Assembly (NCBI GenBank): GCA_031278175.1
Contig: JAITLB010000229.1
Span: 1-46,128, forward strand
Reading direction: 5' to 3'
Source: Christensenellaceae bacterium
Lineage (GTDB): Bacteria > Bacillota > Clostridia > Christensenellales > DTU072
Length of the DNA: 46,128 bases
In this document: positions 25,433 to 34,580 of the stretch, in pieces
Layout of the letters: each line of letters starts with the position of its first letter
Position numbering within the stretch: the first letter of the stretch is position 1
Notes under the pieces: generated by a model
What the model was told of the DNA's origin: nothing
Databases searched by the model: none
The model's input: only the letters and a program-made list of their open reading frames with translations
Position numbers and translations under genes: made by a program

Positions 25433-26570
25433 GTATCGTATAATATAATACAGCATTTAGCTAAAAATATCAAGAGTTTTTAAGCATGTAACCCGCAGTT
25501 TGCTAGATTTGAAGATTTACCATACCTCGCTGTGCGCAGGAGGAGATATTTTTATACGACTACTAGCGCCACACGCCTCCACTGCGCTGCGGCACTATCA
25601 ATGTGATCACTTTGCAAATTCAAATACTAGACTCAAGGGGGACATGCCTTTAGAAGTTAATAGAAAGTTAGCACCACTATTGACTAGATAAGATACCATT
25701 TCTTTGTGTGTGGTTTGTAATTGCAGGTTATTAAAGTAGTTAGAGCAGTTGTGCATCAGCGTAAAATTTAGCGCGGGGGATGGAAAACTGATTTTTGCTT
25801 GATAGATTAGAATGTTAATTAAGCACTAGGCAATGCATGCGCAATACACCAGTGGCAAATTAAATTGCTAGGACACACAGCGTCTAGATGTAAATTCAAT
25901 TAGCTATTTAAGACGCATATAAAGCCCGACACGCGATGACTTGTCGCAGGGCGATAATCTAAGCGATGGAATTGTTCTTGGTGCGCTACGGGCGCTATTT
26001 GCAAAACTCAAGGTTGATGGTGCTAAACGTGTGCCTCGCCTTGTTGTAGTGATTTTAAAGAAAGAGAGGCGGGAAAATTTAGCATACGTCCATCTAGAGC
26101 TGACCTCTAATATTCTGGTGTTTGTGGACTGAATGTGCTGTGCGGGCAGCATATTAACTTTAAACGTAGATAGAAAGTATAAGCTTTTTGCGCATCTTGT
26201 GGTTATGATTTTCTCAAGACAGCTTAACGGGTTGAGAGCAAAACGGGTAAATCAGGGTGTTGCTAGATTTGGCAATTTAAAAGCGCACTTTGATGTAAAC
26301 AGAAATAAAGCTGAATTTAAAAGAGGTGTGATTTAGTGTAATTGCTTATTGAGATGATATAGCGCTGAGGCACTCAATTATAATGTTAACCAGGCATGCT
26401 AGTTTACTCTAAGGTAAGCGAATGTTTTTTGATTTAAATGGTTAGTAATGCTTAATAGAGATTTCAAATTTTATATTAATGGCAATAGATGGTGCGGTAT
26501 TAAATGAAATAGAAGATGAGAGATTTATTTTATTAACGAAAAAAGGGGTTTAGAAAGACAGTTGCGGATG
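25433..26570. other. 1.1-kb gene-poor stretch, possible decayed sequence
   Basis: Several overlapping frames of 62-82 codons exist on both strands (plus 25941-26132, plus 26133-26336, minus 25904-26152), but none has a convincing ribosome binding site or family signature. The segment 25920-26130 is less AT-rich than its surroundings and may be the relic of a coding region. Nothing could be identified. Confidence 0.4.
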
Positions 26571-27140
26571 TTATTTAATATGAGACACAACGATGCCAGG
26601 TTTTCCATCTGCTACGCAATTAGATGGAATGCTTTTAGTTATTAAACTCCCAGCACAAATAACACTGTTTTTACCAATAGTAACACCTGGCAAAATAGTT
26701 GCATTTGCACCGATTAAAACATTATCCTCTATGACGATTGGAAAGCCAAAAGCGACACTGTCAAGTCTTGTGGTTGGATCAAGGGGGTGACCCACTGCAC
26801 AAAGGGTAACATTGGGACCTAATATGACGTTGCATCCAATATGTATTTCACAATCGTCAACTAGTGTTAGACTATAACTTGCATAACAGTTATCACCCCA
26901 ATATGTATTTATCCCCCAGTTGGCATATAAAGGAGCGAGTATATTGAGGTTTTGACCGACCGCGCCGAAAAGAGTTTTTAATATTTTTTGCTTTGCGTGG
27001 TGTCTTGCTGGATGAGTTTTATTGTATTTGTGAACTAAAGCGATGTATTCTTGCTGTGTCTCAATAAAGGTTTCATCAAAGCGATAGAGTCTGCCGCTAG
27101 TAGCATAGTCCCTAAATTTTTCGCGGAGTTCTTTTTGCAT
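26571..27140 (-). CDS. Maltose/galactoside O-acetyltransferase-like, left-handed beta-helix
   Basis: This is an acetyl-CoA-dependent sugar O-acetyltransferase of the LacA/Maa/NodL group. The N-terminal Mac domain covers residues 1-55, and hexapeptide repeats follow (DDCEIHIGCNVILGPNV, then EDNVLIGANATILPGVTIG). The catalytic histidine region is AVGHPLDP. At 189 residues it has the usual length. A paralogue with the same architecture lies 51 bp upstream (27192-27839), so a tandem duplication is likely. The Shine-Dalgarno sequence is weak. The in vivo acceptor sugar is unknown and many family members are detoxifying. Confidence 0.9.
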   Translation of the reverse strand: MQKELREKFRDYATSGRLYRFDETFIETQQEYIALVHKYNKTHPARHHAKQKILKTLFGAVGQNLNILAPLYANWGINTYWGDNCYASYSLTLVDDCEIHIGCNVILGPNVTLCAVGHPLDPTTRLDSVAFGFPIVIEDNVLIGANATILPGVTIGKNSVICAGSLITKSIPSNCVADGKPGIVVSHIK

Positions 27141-27191
27141 ATAAAGAGTTTATCTATTTTATAAAGAAATAGCAAAGGTGCTATTATCGGG

Positions 27192-27839
27192 TTAATGCTT
27201 TCCAGATGTTTTAAATGATCCGATGTCTTTTATTTCTCGGCCTTTGGAATAGTATTGCCTGTCATACTCTCCAATTTCTCTTACAAATTTGCAAGGACTA
27301 CCTAGTGCTAAGCAGTTTGGAGGGAGATCTTTAGTAACTAAACTGCCAGCACCAACGACTGTGTTGTCTCCGATCTTAACGCCAGGCATAACAGTGACAT
27401 TTGCGCCGAGCCAAACCCCGTTACCAATTTCTATAGGAAATCCAAATTGTGCTACTTTGGGAAATCTAAGAGAGGGGTCAATGGGATGTCCGACAGTGCA
27501 GAGTGTAACGTTAGGACCGAACATGACGTTGTTTCCAATATGTATTTCGCAGTCGTCAACTAGTGTAAGAGAAAAATTTGCATAGCAGTTATCACCCCAA
27601 TAAGTATTAATTCCCCAATTTGCATAAAACGGTGCTTCAATATATAGTTTCTTACCAACTGATCCAAATATGCGTTGTAGCAAAAATCGTTTTGTCAAAA
27701 AGCGGTAGGGATGTACTCTATTGTAGTGATGAACCATTGCCATATATTTCTGTTGCGCACGAATAAAAGTTGTATCACAAAAATACAGATTACCACTGGT
27801 GGCAGATTCTTTTAGTCTTTCTCTAAGTTTCTTATTCAT
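27192..27839 (-). CDS. Maltose/galactoside O-acetyltransferase-like, tandem paralogue
   Basis: The family and domain order are the same as in the downstream gene: a Mac domain, the NWGINTYWGDNCYA signature, TVGHPIDP with the catalytic His, and hexapeptide repeats up to PPNCLALGSPCKFVREI. It has an extra C-terminal tail of about 20 residues (YYSKGREIKDIGSFKTSG). The ATG at 27839 (MNKKLRERL) aligns with the paralogue's start. The open frame extends further to a TTG at 27887, but those residues are unlike the family. The two genes differ enough to suggest divergence after an old duplication. Confidence 0.88.
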   Translation of the reverse strand: MNKKLRERLKESATSGNLYFCDTTFIRAQQKYMAMVHHYNRVHPYRFLTKRFLLQRIFGSVGKKLYIEAPFYANWGINTYWGDNCYANFSLTLVDDCEIHIGNNVMFGPNVTLCTVGHPIDPSLRFPKVAQFGFPIEIGNGVWLGANVTVMPGVKIGDNTVVGAGSLVTKDLPPNCLALGSPCKFVREIGEYDRQYYSKGREIKDIGSFKTSGKH

Positions 27840-27942
27840 AGTAAATGGAGGTTCCCAAAATAATATAAAAATTGCTGCGACCGACAATTGCTTGCTTTGT
27901 GCCGATCGCAGCAGGGAAGTAAAATGAATCTAAATTGGGAAT

Positions 27943-29286
27943 TTATTGCGAATTGCGACTGTTATAGTCGTCAATCGAGGCATAATAACTTCGCATATAC
28001 GGACTATCGTCTACAACTTGTGGTCTATACGAGGTTGTTCCATATCCACTAGCAGTTGATTGAGCGGGTATTGGAATTCCTTTAGATCCTGAGAATGCAC
28101 CTTTTAGTGAGCGACCTTTGCCAACATATTGAGACTTTCGTATTATACCTATAGCTAAGCTAGAGATAGCGACAAAAACACCAAAAATGTAGAAAGCGTT
28201 TCTCAAAGGGAATATCGAAATAATAGCTACGATCAAATAATTGCTATCAAACCAAGCCATGCGTTTATAATCAAACACACCTCTAGTTTCGCTGTTAGGA
28301 ACAAGTTTAATTTGAATCACTCCAGTTTCAGCATTAATAAGTTTCATATCAATATAGATGGGCGCACCTAGCACGTTTTCATCTGCTAATGCAGTAGCCA
28401 AGGAAGCCATTATATCATCGATTGGAATGGTGCCCGTATAGTCTTCTGTGAAATAGCCTTCCGAAACAAACATAACAATACCCGTTAGATCGCCAAGTAA
28501 ATCATTTAGATTTAGGTCTAGACTCATTACATCTTGTTGCATGTCGAGAATTGCCCATTTTATAGGAGCATCTTTATTTTCCTCGCCTCTGCCCTCACCG
28601 ACATAATTGGTGAATGGTTTGCTGGGGGCAGCTCTCTCATCAAACAACAAGTGTATGAGAACGGGGATAGTAAGTCTACTACCGTCAGCTAAATTAATGA
28701 GTGGGCCAGGCCAATTTCTATAAGCATCATTGTCAATACTCTGAAATGACTCTTTTATTAACTTCTGAACATCTTCGTTTTGATACCCCTCGCTTCTGTA
28801 TGTCTCAGCCTTAGCGGGGTCTAAACGAGCATTAGCAATGTTCATCTCGATAAAATCGTGTAGCATTTCCGAGTGGAGATATGCTCGATCAGCATAGTCC
28901 TCTTCAAGATCGGAATAATGTATTGTGTTGCTCGTAGCACTTGATAGTATTGGTGGCAAGTATTTATCAAGAGCGAACCAAACACCTGTTGTTAGAATGA
29001 CACTTGCAATGACCAGCACCGTAGTACCAATATAGGCAGAGCGTGCCGTTTTCCTTCTTTTTGTGATCATTCCAGTTATTAGTGCAACAAGCAAGTATAA
29101 CAACCAAATTACAACCATAACAAGCAAACCTGCAAATACATATGGCATATAAGTAGTATTATCTGTGCCCACATTAGAATCATATATTACGAACATGCTT
29201 TGGTAGACGGTATATGCCATCAAAACAGGGAATCCTAATACATAAGCAAATACTTTAAGCCAAAACAGACCTTTTGATTTTTTCAT
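27943..29286 (-). CDS. Membrane protein of unknown function, paralogue B of a tandem pair
   Basis: I do not recognise a named family. The 447 residues have three N-terminal hydrophobic segments (FAYVLGFPVLMAYTVY, MPYVFAGLLVMVVIWLLYLL, YIGTTVLVIASVILTTGVWF). A large, probably extracytoplasmic region of about 210 residues follows, then one or two hydrophobic segments near 345-385 and a Ser/Tyr-rich cytoplasmic tail. Its N-terminus and the LEEDYADRAY motif after the third segment match the next gene (LEEEYAERGY), so the two are paralogues. Its ATG overlaps the upstream stop as TAATG with AAAGGAGG in front, so translation is tightly coupled. Confidence 0.85.
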   Translation of the reverse strand: MKKSKGLFWLKVFAYVLGFPVLMAYTVYQSMFVIYDSNVGTDNTTYMPYVFAGLLVMVVIWLLYLLVALITGMITKRRKTARSAYIGTTVLVIASVILTTGVWFALDKYLPPILSSATSNTIHYSDLEEDYADRAYLHSEMLHDFIEMNIANARLDPAKAETYRSEGYQNEDVQKLIKESFQSIDNDAYRNWPGPLINLADGSRLTIPVLIHLLFDERAAPSKPFTNYVGEGRGEENKDAPIKWAILDMQQDVMSLDLNLNDLLGDLTGIVMFVSEGYFTEDYTGTIPIDDIMASLATALADENVLGAPIYIDMKLINAETGVIQIKLVPNSETRGVFDYKRMAWFDSNYLIVAIISIFPLRNAFYIFGVFVAISSLAIGIIRKSQYVGKGRSLKGAFSGSKGIPIPAQSTASGYGTTSYRPQVVDDSPYMRSYYASIDDYNSRNSQ

Positions 29287-30884
29287 TATCTGTATCCTCC
29301 TTTCCCTGCGACAGTCAGTTTAGAAAATTGTTTGCGTTCAAAGAATGCAAATAGATAAGCAAGGATGAGACCGAGCGGTACAAAACCAGTATATTTTATT
29401 AATGTTCTTCTAATAGCTAACCAAGGATAATACTTTGGCATATATTCATTTTCGATATCTAATCGATTGAAGAGTGCCGTGATTTCATCATATGACATCG
29501 GAGGATTCCCAGAACTGTCCATTGTAACTTTACCAACACTATCTCCGATCAAAACCGTTCCTAAAACAGCCCCGTGCTTAGTACCGAAATATTTTGCGTA
29601 AGCATAGGTTCTAAGTTCTTTGTTTTGAATAAAAAACATTTTGGGATAAGTTGTTGGTGATTGATAATAAGATAAAGTGCCAATCACTTCCATAATATCG
29701 TTGATACCAATAGTAACAACAATTGGGTTACCATCCTCATCTAACATGGGCTTACCATTTTCATCTTTAGGGTTCAATAATCCGCTTGAATTTACGATAT
29801 CCAAAATGTTTTCAAGACTCAAATTTTTGTTTTCAAGTGCATCAGATATAGCACCGATTGTGCCAGCATCAAGCCCAAGCTGATCACCCGCAGCCAAAAG
29901 TGCTTTCAATAAATCATTTACGCGCTTATTTTCAAGTAGGTTAGCTAGCAATGTGTCGACAACGGCAGTAAGCTCATCTGCTGTGAGATAATAATGTGGT
30001 GCATACATCCAGTACGGATCATAGTAATTATCGCCTACCTTAATTTTTTGAGATTCATCAGTTGCTGGCGCATCAAGCACAGGAGCATCTCCATATGCAC
30101 GCTTATATTCAGCAGTATTCTGATATTGCTTCCAAAGCGATCCAGCTTCATCTAGTTTTTCCAGTTCTTTCTCTAGTTCTGCATCGGCATCTAAGTTATC
30201 GGCAGCAAACTTCGCCCGCGTCTCGTGATATACTTCCAAGATATAACGTGCTTGCTTGACACCAACAACGAAAGCGTCAGCGTATAAACCATTCATGCTA
30301 TAGACACCACCAGCTTCTTCTGCACCAAAAACATAGTGTTGCATTGTTGCAAACCCGTCAAGATATATATTCGAGACGAGATCGGAAGTGGTTGGGGTAT
30401 TATCAAAATTGTTACCTTTCTTTGACCCAGTGTCACCATTTAAATTGTACGTGTTTGAAAAAGTACCACTTGCGGAATTGTGCGAACTTAAGCGTGATGA
30501 AAAATCCATTACCTGTGTTTCGTATCTTGCGAAACTATATCCGCGTTCAGCATACTCTTCTTCTAGTTTTTCGAATTCGCTTTTAACTGTGAATTCCATG
30601 TACAATGTTGGTGCCAAAACAACAGCGGAGGCCACAATGACTACAATCAATGCTCTGACGTAGAATTCACGACGACGCAAGAAAATTCCTACGATAATCT
30701 GTAAGGCGATTACTCCTAAAAAACCATAATAAATGACATTATAACCATTTTTTGAGACACCAACATTGGTGATGTCTTTCTTTAAAAGGTATAAGAGCAA
30801 AGGAAAGCCAATTGCGTATGCGGCTATTTTTAAAACGCGCCAAAGCACTAGTTTAGCCTTAATCGCGTTAAGGTTATTGCCCAT
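29286..30884 (-). CDS. Membrane protein of unknown function, paralogue A of a tandem pair
   Basis: The architecture matches its neighbour: N-terminal hydrophobic segments (KIAAYAIGFPLLLYLLKK, VIYYGFLGVIALQIIVGIF, ALIVVIVASAVVLAPTLY) and LEEEYAERGYSFARYETQV. The large outer region is longer, about 365 residues, with Asn/Ser-rich parts and the calcium-loop-like KDENGKPMLDEDGNP. One C-terminal transmembrane segment (GFVPLGLILAYLFAFFE) completes it. The ATG at 30884 is preferred over GTG 30893 because AGGAG lies 11 nt upstream of it and only 2 nt before the GTG. Function is unknown. A two-subunit surface or envelope complex is one possibility. Confidence 0.85.
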   Translation of the reverse strand: MGNNLNAIKAKLVLWRVLKIAAYAIGFPLLLYLLKKDITNVGVSKNGYNVIYYGFLGVIALQIIVGIFLRRREFYVRALIVVIVASAVVLAPTLYMEFTVKSEFEKLEEEYAERGYSFARYETQVMDFSSRLSSHNSASGTFSNTYNLNGDTGSKKGNNFDNTPTTSDLVSNIYLDGFATMQHYVFGAEEAGGVYSMNGLYADAFVVGVKQARYILEVYHETRAKFAADNLDADAELEKELEKLDEAGSLWKQYQNTAEYKRAYGDAPVLDAPATDESQKIKVGDNYYDPYWMYAPHYYLTADELTAVVDTLLANLLENKRVNDLLKALLAAGDQLGLDAGTIGAISDALENKNLSLENILDIVNSSGLLNPKDENGKPMLDEDGNPIVVTIGINDIMEVIGTLSYYQSPTTYPKMFFIQNKELRTYAYAKYFGTKHGAVLGTVLIGDSVGKVTMDSSGNPPMSYDEITALFNRLDIENEYMPKYYPWLAIRRTLIKYTGFVPLGLILAYLFAFFERKQFSKLTVAGKGGYR

Positions 30885-31096
30885 TCTGAACACTTCTCCT
30901 TAAATATATTTGCGTCGACTATTCGACATCCACAATATTTTAATATAAGAATCGCAACATGTCAATATTGGATTTAAATATAGAATAAAAAAATTTCAAA
31001 ATTTACTAAAATTTCCTATTTTTGAGTGAATTTAAGCTGACAGCTCACGTTGAGCGCCTTCCCATTGTAGTATGTGCAAGAAATTTAACTTTATAG

Positions 31097-31876
31097 TTAT
31101 TTGTCATTATCTGTTAGAGCACTCTCGTACTCCACATGTACTAAGCACAGCCCTTTCGCTGGTAATGTTTTGAAATTGATGTCTCTTTTCCCGCTTGCTA
31201 GCATTTTTGAAATATCATCAATTTTCATTTGTTGTTTGCCTACAGCAATAAGCGCACCGACAAGCATCCGCACCATTTTGTACAGAAAGCCATTCCCAGT
31301 AATTGAGAAACTAATCTCGTCAGATGCCTGTTGTATTGAAACATCATAGATTTCGCGCGTTGTAGTTTTGACACTGCGCGAATAGGCAGAAAATGCTGCA
31401 AAATCGTGGGTTCCAAGGAGGATAGTGATCGCTTGCTTGATTAGTTCTATGTTTAAAGGTGGAAATACGCGCTCCGCAAAGCGCGTTTTGAGAGGTTGGA
31501 TCGTATTTGACAAATAAATCGTATATTTGTATGTTTTACGTTTTGTAGAATATTGAGCGTGAAAGTCGCTTGAAACAAATTTGCACTCCCTAATTTTTAT
31601 GTCGTCAGGGAGTAAGGAGTTTAAAGCATACATGATTTTTTCAGCTGTGTTGTTTGTTACACAGTCAAAATGGGCTGTCTGTCCTAGCGCATGGACACCC
31701 GAATCAGTGCGGCCACTTCCAGTTAAGCAGATTTTTGTTTGGAATAAAACACTGAGTGCCACTTCAATAACCGCTTGTATTGAGAGTGCATTTGATTGTC
31801 TTTGCCAACCCGCATAAGAAGTTCCATCGTATTCTACACGGATGAGAACTCTCTTGGGTGTTAATTCTAGTAGCAT
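31097..31876 (-). CDS. truA: tRNA pseudouridine synthase A
   Basis: TruA makes pseudouridine at positions 38-40 of tRNA. The catalytic aspartate is in GRTDSGVHA (D58), and VEYDGTSYAGWQRQ, FHAQYSTKRKTYKY and FLYKMVRMLVGALIAVG are conserved. The ATG at 31876 (MLLEL) has GAGGAGG 7 nt upstream. The frame extends five codons further to MRRRN but without such a signal. It lies downstream of ecfT, the usual order in Firmicutes, though here with a 170-bp gap. Confidence 0.95.
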   Translation of the reverse strand: MLLELTPKRVLIRVEYDGTSYAGWQRQSNALSIQAVIEVALSVLFQTKICLTGSGRTDSGVHALGQTAHFDCVTNNTAEKIMYALNSLLPDDIKIRECKFVSSDFHAQYSTKRKTYKYTIYLSNTIQPLKTRFAERVFPPLNIELIKQAITILLGTHDFAAFSAYSRSVKTTTREIYDVSIQQASDEISFSITGNGFLYKMVRMLVGALIAVGKQQMKIDDISKMLASGKRDINFKTLPAKGLCLVHVEYESALTDNDK

Positions 31877-32050
31877 ATTGCGCCTCCTCAAGCGTGACGT
31901 ATAACAAAGATAAGGTTAAAAAATCGATTTCGAGCAGAGTAAACCTCGTTTATGTGCTAGTCTTTAAAAAAGCGTGAATATCAACAAAAATGAACAAGTG
32001 TTTGCATTTGCCAATATTTCTTCAAATAAAACATGCAGCTAAAAATTGGG

Positions 32051-32869
32051 TCATATGCCGAATATGATCCAGATCATACTGTCGATGCGTACAACGAAAG
32101 TAATCAGAAGTGCAGCTAGAAAGAGTGCTATAAAATCGCGGATATGCAATTTTAATTCTTTCAGTTTTGTCCTATGTGGTGTAGCGTTATAACATCTAGC
32201 ATCCATAGCGGCGGCTAGGTCATCAGCGCGTCTAAACGCGGACACGAATAGAGGAATCAGTACGGGCAGTAGTGCTTTAATTCGTTTAATTAAATTGCCA
32301 GTATCAAAGTTCGCGCCACGTGCCTTTTGGGCCATAATAATTTTATCTATTTCCTCGATTAGTATAGGAATAAAACGCAGTGCTATGCTCATAGTAATGG
32401 CGATATCGTGAACAGGCACCTTTATAAGCTTAAGTGGGGACAATAGATTTTCCATGCCATCCGTTATGCTCATAGGGGTAGTTGTAAAAGTTAATAGGGA
32501 TGTGCCCGAGACCAACAAGAGCAATTTTAACGCTAGCTTAGATGCGAGTAGCAACCCCTCGTCAGTGATTACAAGAAATCTCCAAGACCATAAGGTATTG
32601 CCACTCTTGTTAAAAAACACATTCATAATGCCTGTAAAGATAATGATAAAGAAAATACCTTTGATGCTTTTTAGAACTTTACTGAACGGAATTTTGGATG
32701 TCGCAATAGCAATAGCTAAAAACACTACAACTGGCAGATATGATAAAAGGCTTTTTGTTAGAAAAACACCTACTACAAACAAGATTACGAATATGAGTTT
32801 AACTCGCGGATCCAATTTATGCAAAACGGAGTTAGCTGGATAATATTGACCAAACGCGACATCTCTCAT
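32051..32869 (-). CDS. ecfT: ECF transporter transmembrane component EcfT
   Basis: EcfT is the scaffold of energy-coupling-factor vitamin transporters, linking the ATPases to exchangeable substrate-binding S components. The 272 residues include several hydrophobic segments and both coupling-helix signatures, AQKARG (ARG at 183-185) and AMDARC (ARC at 224-226). The ATG overlaps the ecfA2 stop as ATGA and has AAGGAGG upstream. It is a universal (group II) module, since no S gene is attached. The BioY part of the BioY-BioB fusion is one candidate partner. Confidence 0.95.
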   Translation of the reverse strand: MRDVAFGQYYPANSVLHKLDPRVKLIFVILFVVGVFLTKSLLSYLPVVVFLAIAIATSKIPFSKVLKSIKGIFFIIIFTGIMNVFFNKSGNTLWSWRFLVITDEGLLLASKLALKLLLLVSGTSLLTFTTTPMSITDGMENLLSPLKLIKVPVHDIAITMSIALRFIPILIEEIDKIIMAQKARGANFDTGNLIKRIKALLPVLIPLFVSAFRRADDLAAAMDARCYNATPHRTKLKELKLHIRDFIALFLAALLITFVVRIDSMIWIIFGI

Positions 32870-33720
32870 TTTAGTCCCTCCTTTGCATTAATGATAGCAT
32901 TGGCGAGTTCAGTTGTAGTAAGTGGTGTGCCTGTTTCTATACCACGCTCACGCAGCATATTTGATATTTTTACACAATGTGGAGGTTCTAGTCCTGTATC
33001 TGTAAAAGCGCTAGAATCTGCGAATAATTCAACAGGGGTACAATCTCGAATAAGTCTGCCATTATTCATAACTAAAACCCTTTGCGTATACTCAGCAATT
33101 TCGTCCATGTTGTGACTTATCATGATTACTGTTTTAATGTAATTGCCTTTAATTTGAGCTATCAGATTGAGCATTTCTCGTTTTCCAGCTGGGTCCAATC
33201 CTGCTGTAGGTTCGTCAAGCACTAAGATTTTAGGACGGCACGCTAACACTCCTGCTATAGCGGCGCGACGACGTTGCCCACCCGATAATTCAAAAGGTGA
33301 TCTGTTTTTCACTTCATCAAAATCGAGTCCTACTAGACGTATCGACTCCTCAGCTGCTATTTTAGCATCGCTAAGAGTTGCTCCAAAATTTAATGGGCCA
33401 AAGCATACGTCTTGTAATACTGTGTCAGCAAACAACTGATACTCAGGATATTGAAAGAGCATCCCCACACTGCGACGTAACCGTTTAAGGTCAGGTCTTT
33501 TTGCCGTGAGATCTATATCATAAACTTTGACTGATCCGCTAGTTATGCGTATTAATCCGTTCAAATGCTGTATGAGTGTAGATTTGCCCGACCCTGTAGA
33601 ACCAATAATGCCTACTGTTTCGCCCTCGGTTATCTCAAAAGATACGTTTTGAATTGCAACTTTTGCAAATGAAGTTTTAGGGGCATACGTAAATGATAAG
33701 TCGCTTACTACAATTGACAT
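32866..33720 (-). CDS. ecfA2: ECF transporter ATPase EcfA2
   Basis: This is an ABC ATPase with Walker A GSTGSGKST (40-48), Q-loop FQYPEYQLF, signature LSGGQRRR (145-152) and Walker B ILVLDE (165-170). A C-terminal ECF-specific extension follows (PPHCVKISNMLRERG). It overlaps the upstream ecfA1 by 13 bp and has GGAGG before its ATG, so the operon is tightly coupled. It pairs with EcfA1 to energise vitamin uptake. Confidence 0.95.
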   Translation of the reverse strand: MSIVVSDLSFTYAPKTSFAKVAIQNVSFEITEGETVGIIGSTGSGKSTLIQHLNGLIRITSGSVKVYDIDLTAKRPDLKRLRRSVGMLFQYPEYQLFADTVLQDVCFGPLNFGATLSDAKIAAEESIRLVGLDFDEVKNRSPFELSGGQRRRAAIAGVLACRPKILVLDEPTAGLDPAGKREMLNLIAQIKGNYIKTVIMISHNMDEIAEYTQRVLVMNNGRLIRDCTPVELFADSSAFTDTGLEPPHCVKISNMLRERGIETGTPLTTTELANAIINAKEGLK

Positions 33721-34538
33721 ACTGCCTCCGCTAATTCTATATCAGTTAAGACAATAGGCACATTAAGACCCGCCTCGTTCAATTTAAGTGCAACTTCTGT
33801 AGCATGCGGGAATTCCAAACCAGCACTTTTTATAATTGCTGTCTCCTTAAATACGTTCAATGGTGTATCGTTTGCGACAATTGATCCGTTATTTAGTACA
33901 ACTATTCGATCGACATCGACTGTTTCATCCATGTAATGTGTTATTAGAATTACAGTCATTTTCTTTTCTTTGTTAAGTTTGCGTGCTGTATCCATGACCT
34001 CGGCTCTACCGCGAGGATCGAGCATTGCTGTCGCTTCATCTAAAATCAACACTTCAGGCGACATCGCAAGCACGGCAGCGATTGCAACACGTTGCTTTTG
34101 CCCACCTGAGAGCTTTTGAGTAGTTCGCAACCGATGTTCGGTCATGCCGACAACGCTTAATACCCAATCAACGCGTTTGCGAATTTCGTCTCTTTCAATG
34201 CCAAGGTTTTCAGGTCCGAATGCGAGGTCATCCTCAATTATTGTCGCCACCATTTGATTGTCAGGATTTTGAAACACTAAACCTACTTTGCTACGTATGT
34301 TGAATGAATGATCCTCATTTGAAGTTAGCATGCCATCTACTATGACTTCGCCTGTATCTGGTACAAGCGAAGCATTCAAAAGTTTTGCGAGTGTTGATTT
34401 TCCACTGCCGTTACGTCCTAGTATAGCAACGAACTCACCTCGGTGAATATCTAAGTTTATTGCTGACACGCCACGCACAATTTGATCATCGCTTTGATAA
34501 TTGACGCTAGCGTCTTTAATTTGTATAATTGTATCCAA
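33708..34538 (-). CDS. ecfA1: ECF transporter ATPase EcfA1
   Basis: This is an ABC ATPase with Walker A GRNGSGKST (41-49), Q-loop FQNPDNQMV, signature LSGGQKQR (143-150) and Walker B VLILDE (163-168). The start is TTG at 34538. AAAGGGG lies about 4 nt upstream and no ATG in the frame is near. It is the first gene of ecfA1-ecfA2-ecfT. The iron alcohol dehydrogenase gene ends only 42 bp upstream, so read-through from it is possible. Confidence 0.95.
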   Translation of the reverse strand: MDTIIQIKDASVNYQSDDQIVRGVSAINLDIHRGEFVAILGRNGSGKSTLAKLLNASLVPDTGEVIVDGMLTSNEDHSFNIRSKVGLVFQNPDNQMVATIIEDDLAFGPENLGIERDEIRKRVDWVLSVVGMTEHRLRTTQKLSGGQKQRVAIAAVLAMSPEVLILDEATAMLDPRGRAEVMDTARKLNKEKKMTVILITHYMDETVDVDRIVVLNNGSIVANDTPLNVFKETAIIKSAGLEFPHATEVALKLNEAGLNVPIVLTDIELAEAVCQL

Positions 34539-34580
34539 ATTACCCCTTTTATAAAATAGATTAAAAACAAGTAGACACTT

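Noticed and set aside
25904..26336. Small ORFs on both strands
   Set aside because: They overlap each other on opposite strands, lack ribosome binding sites and match no family I recognise.
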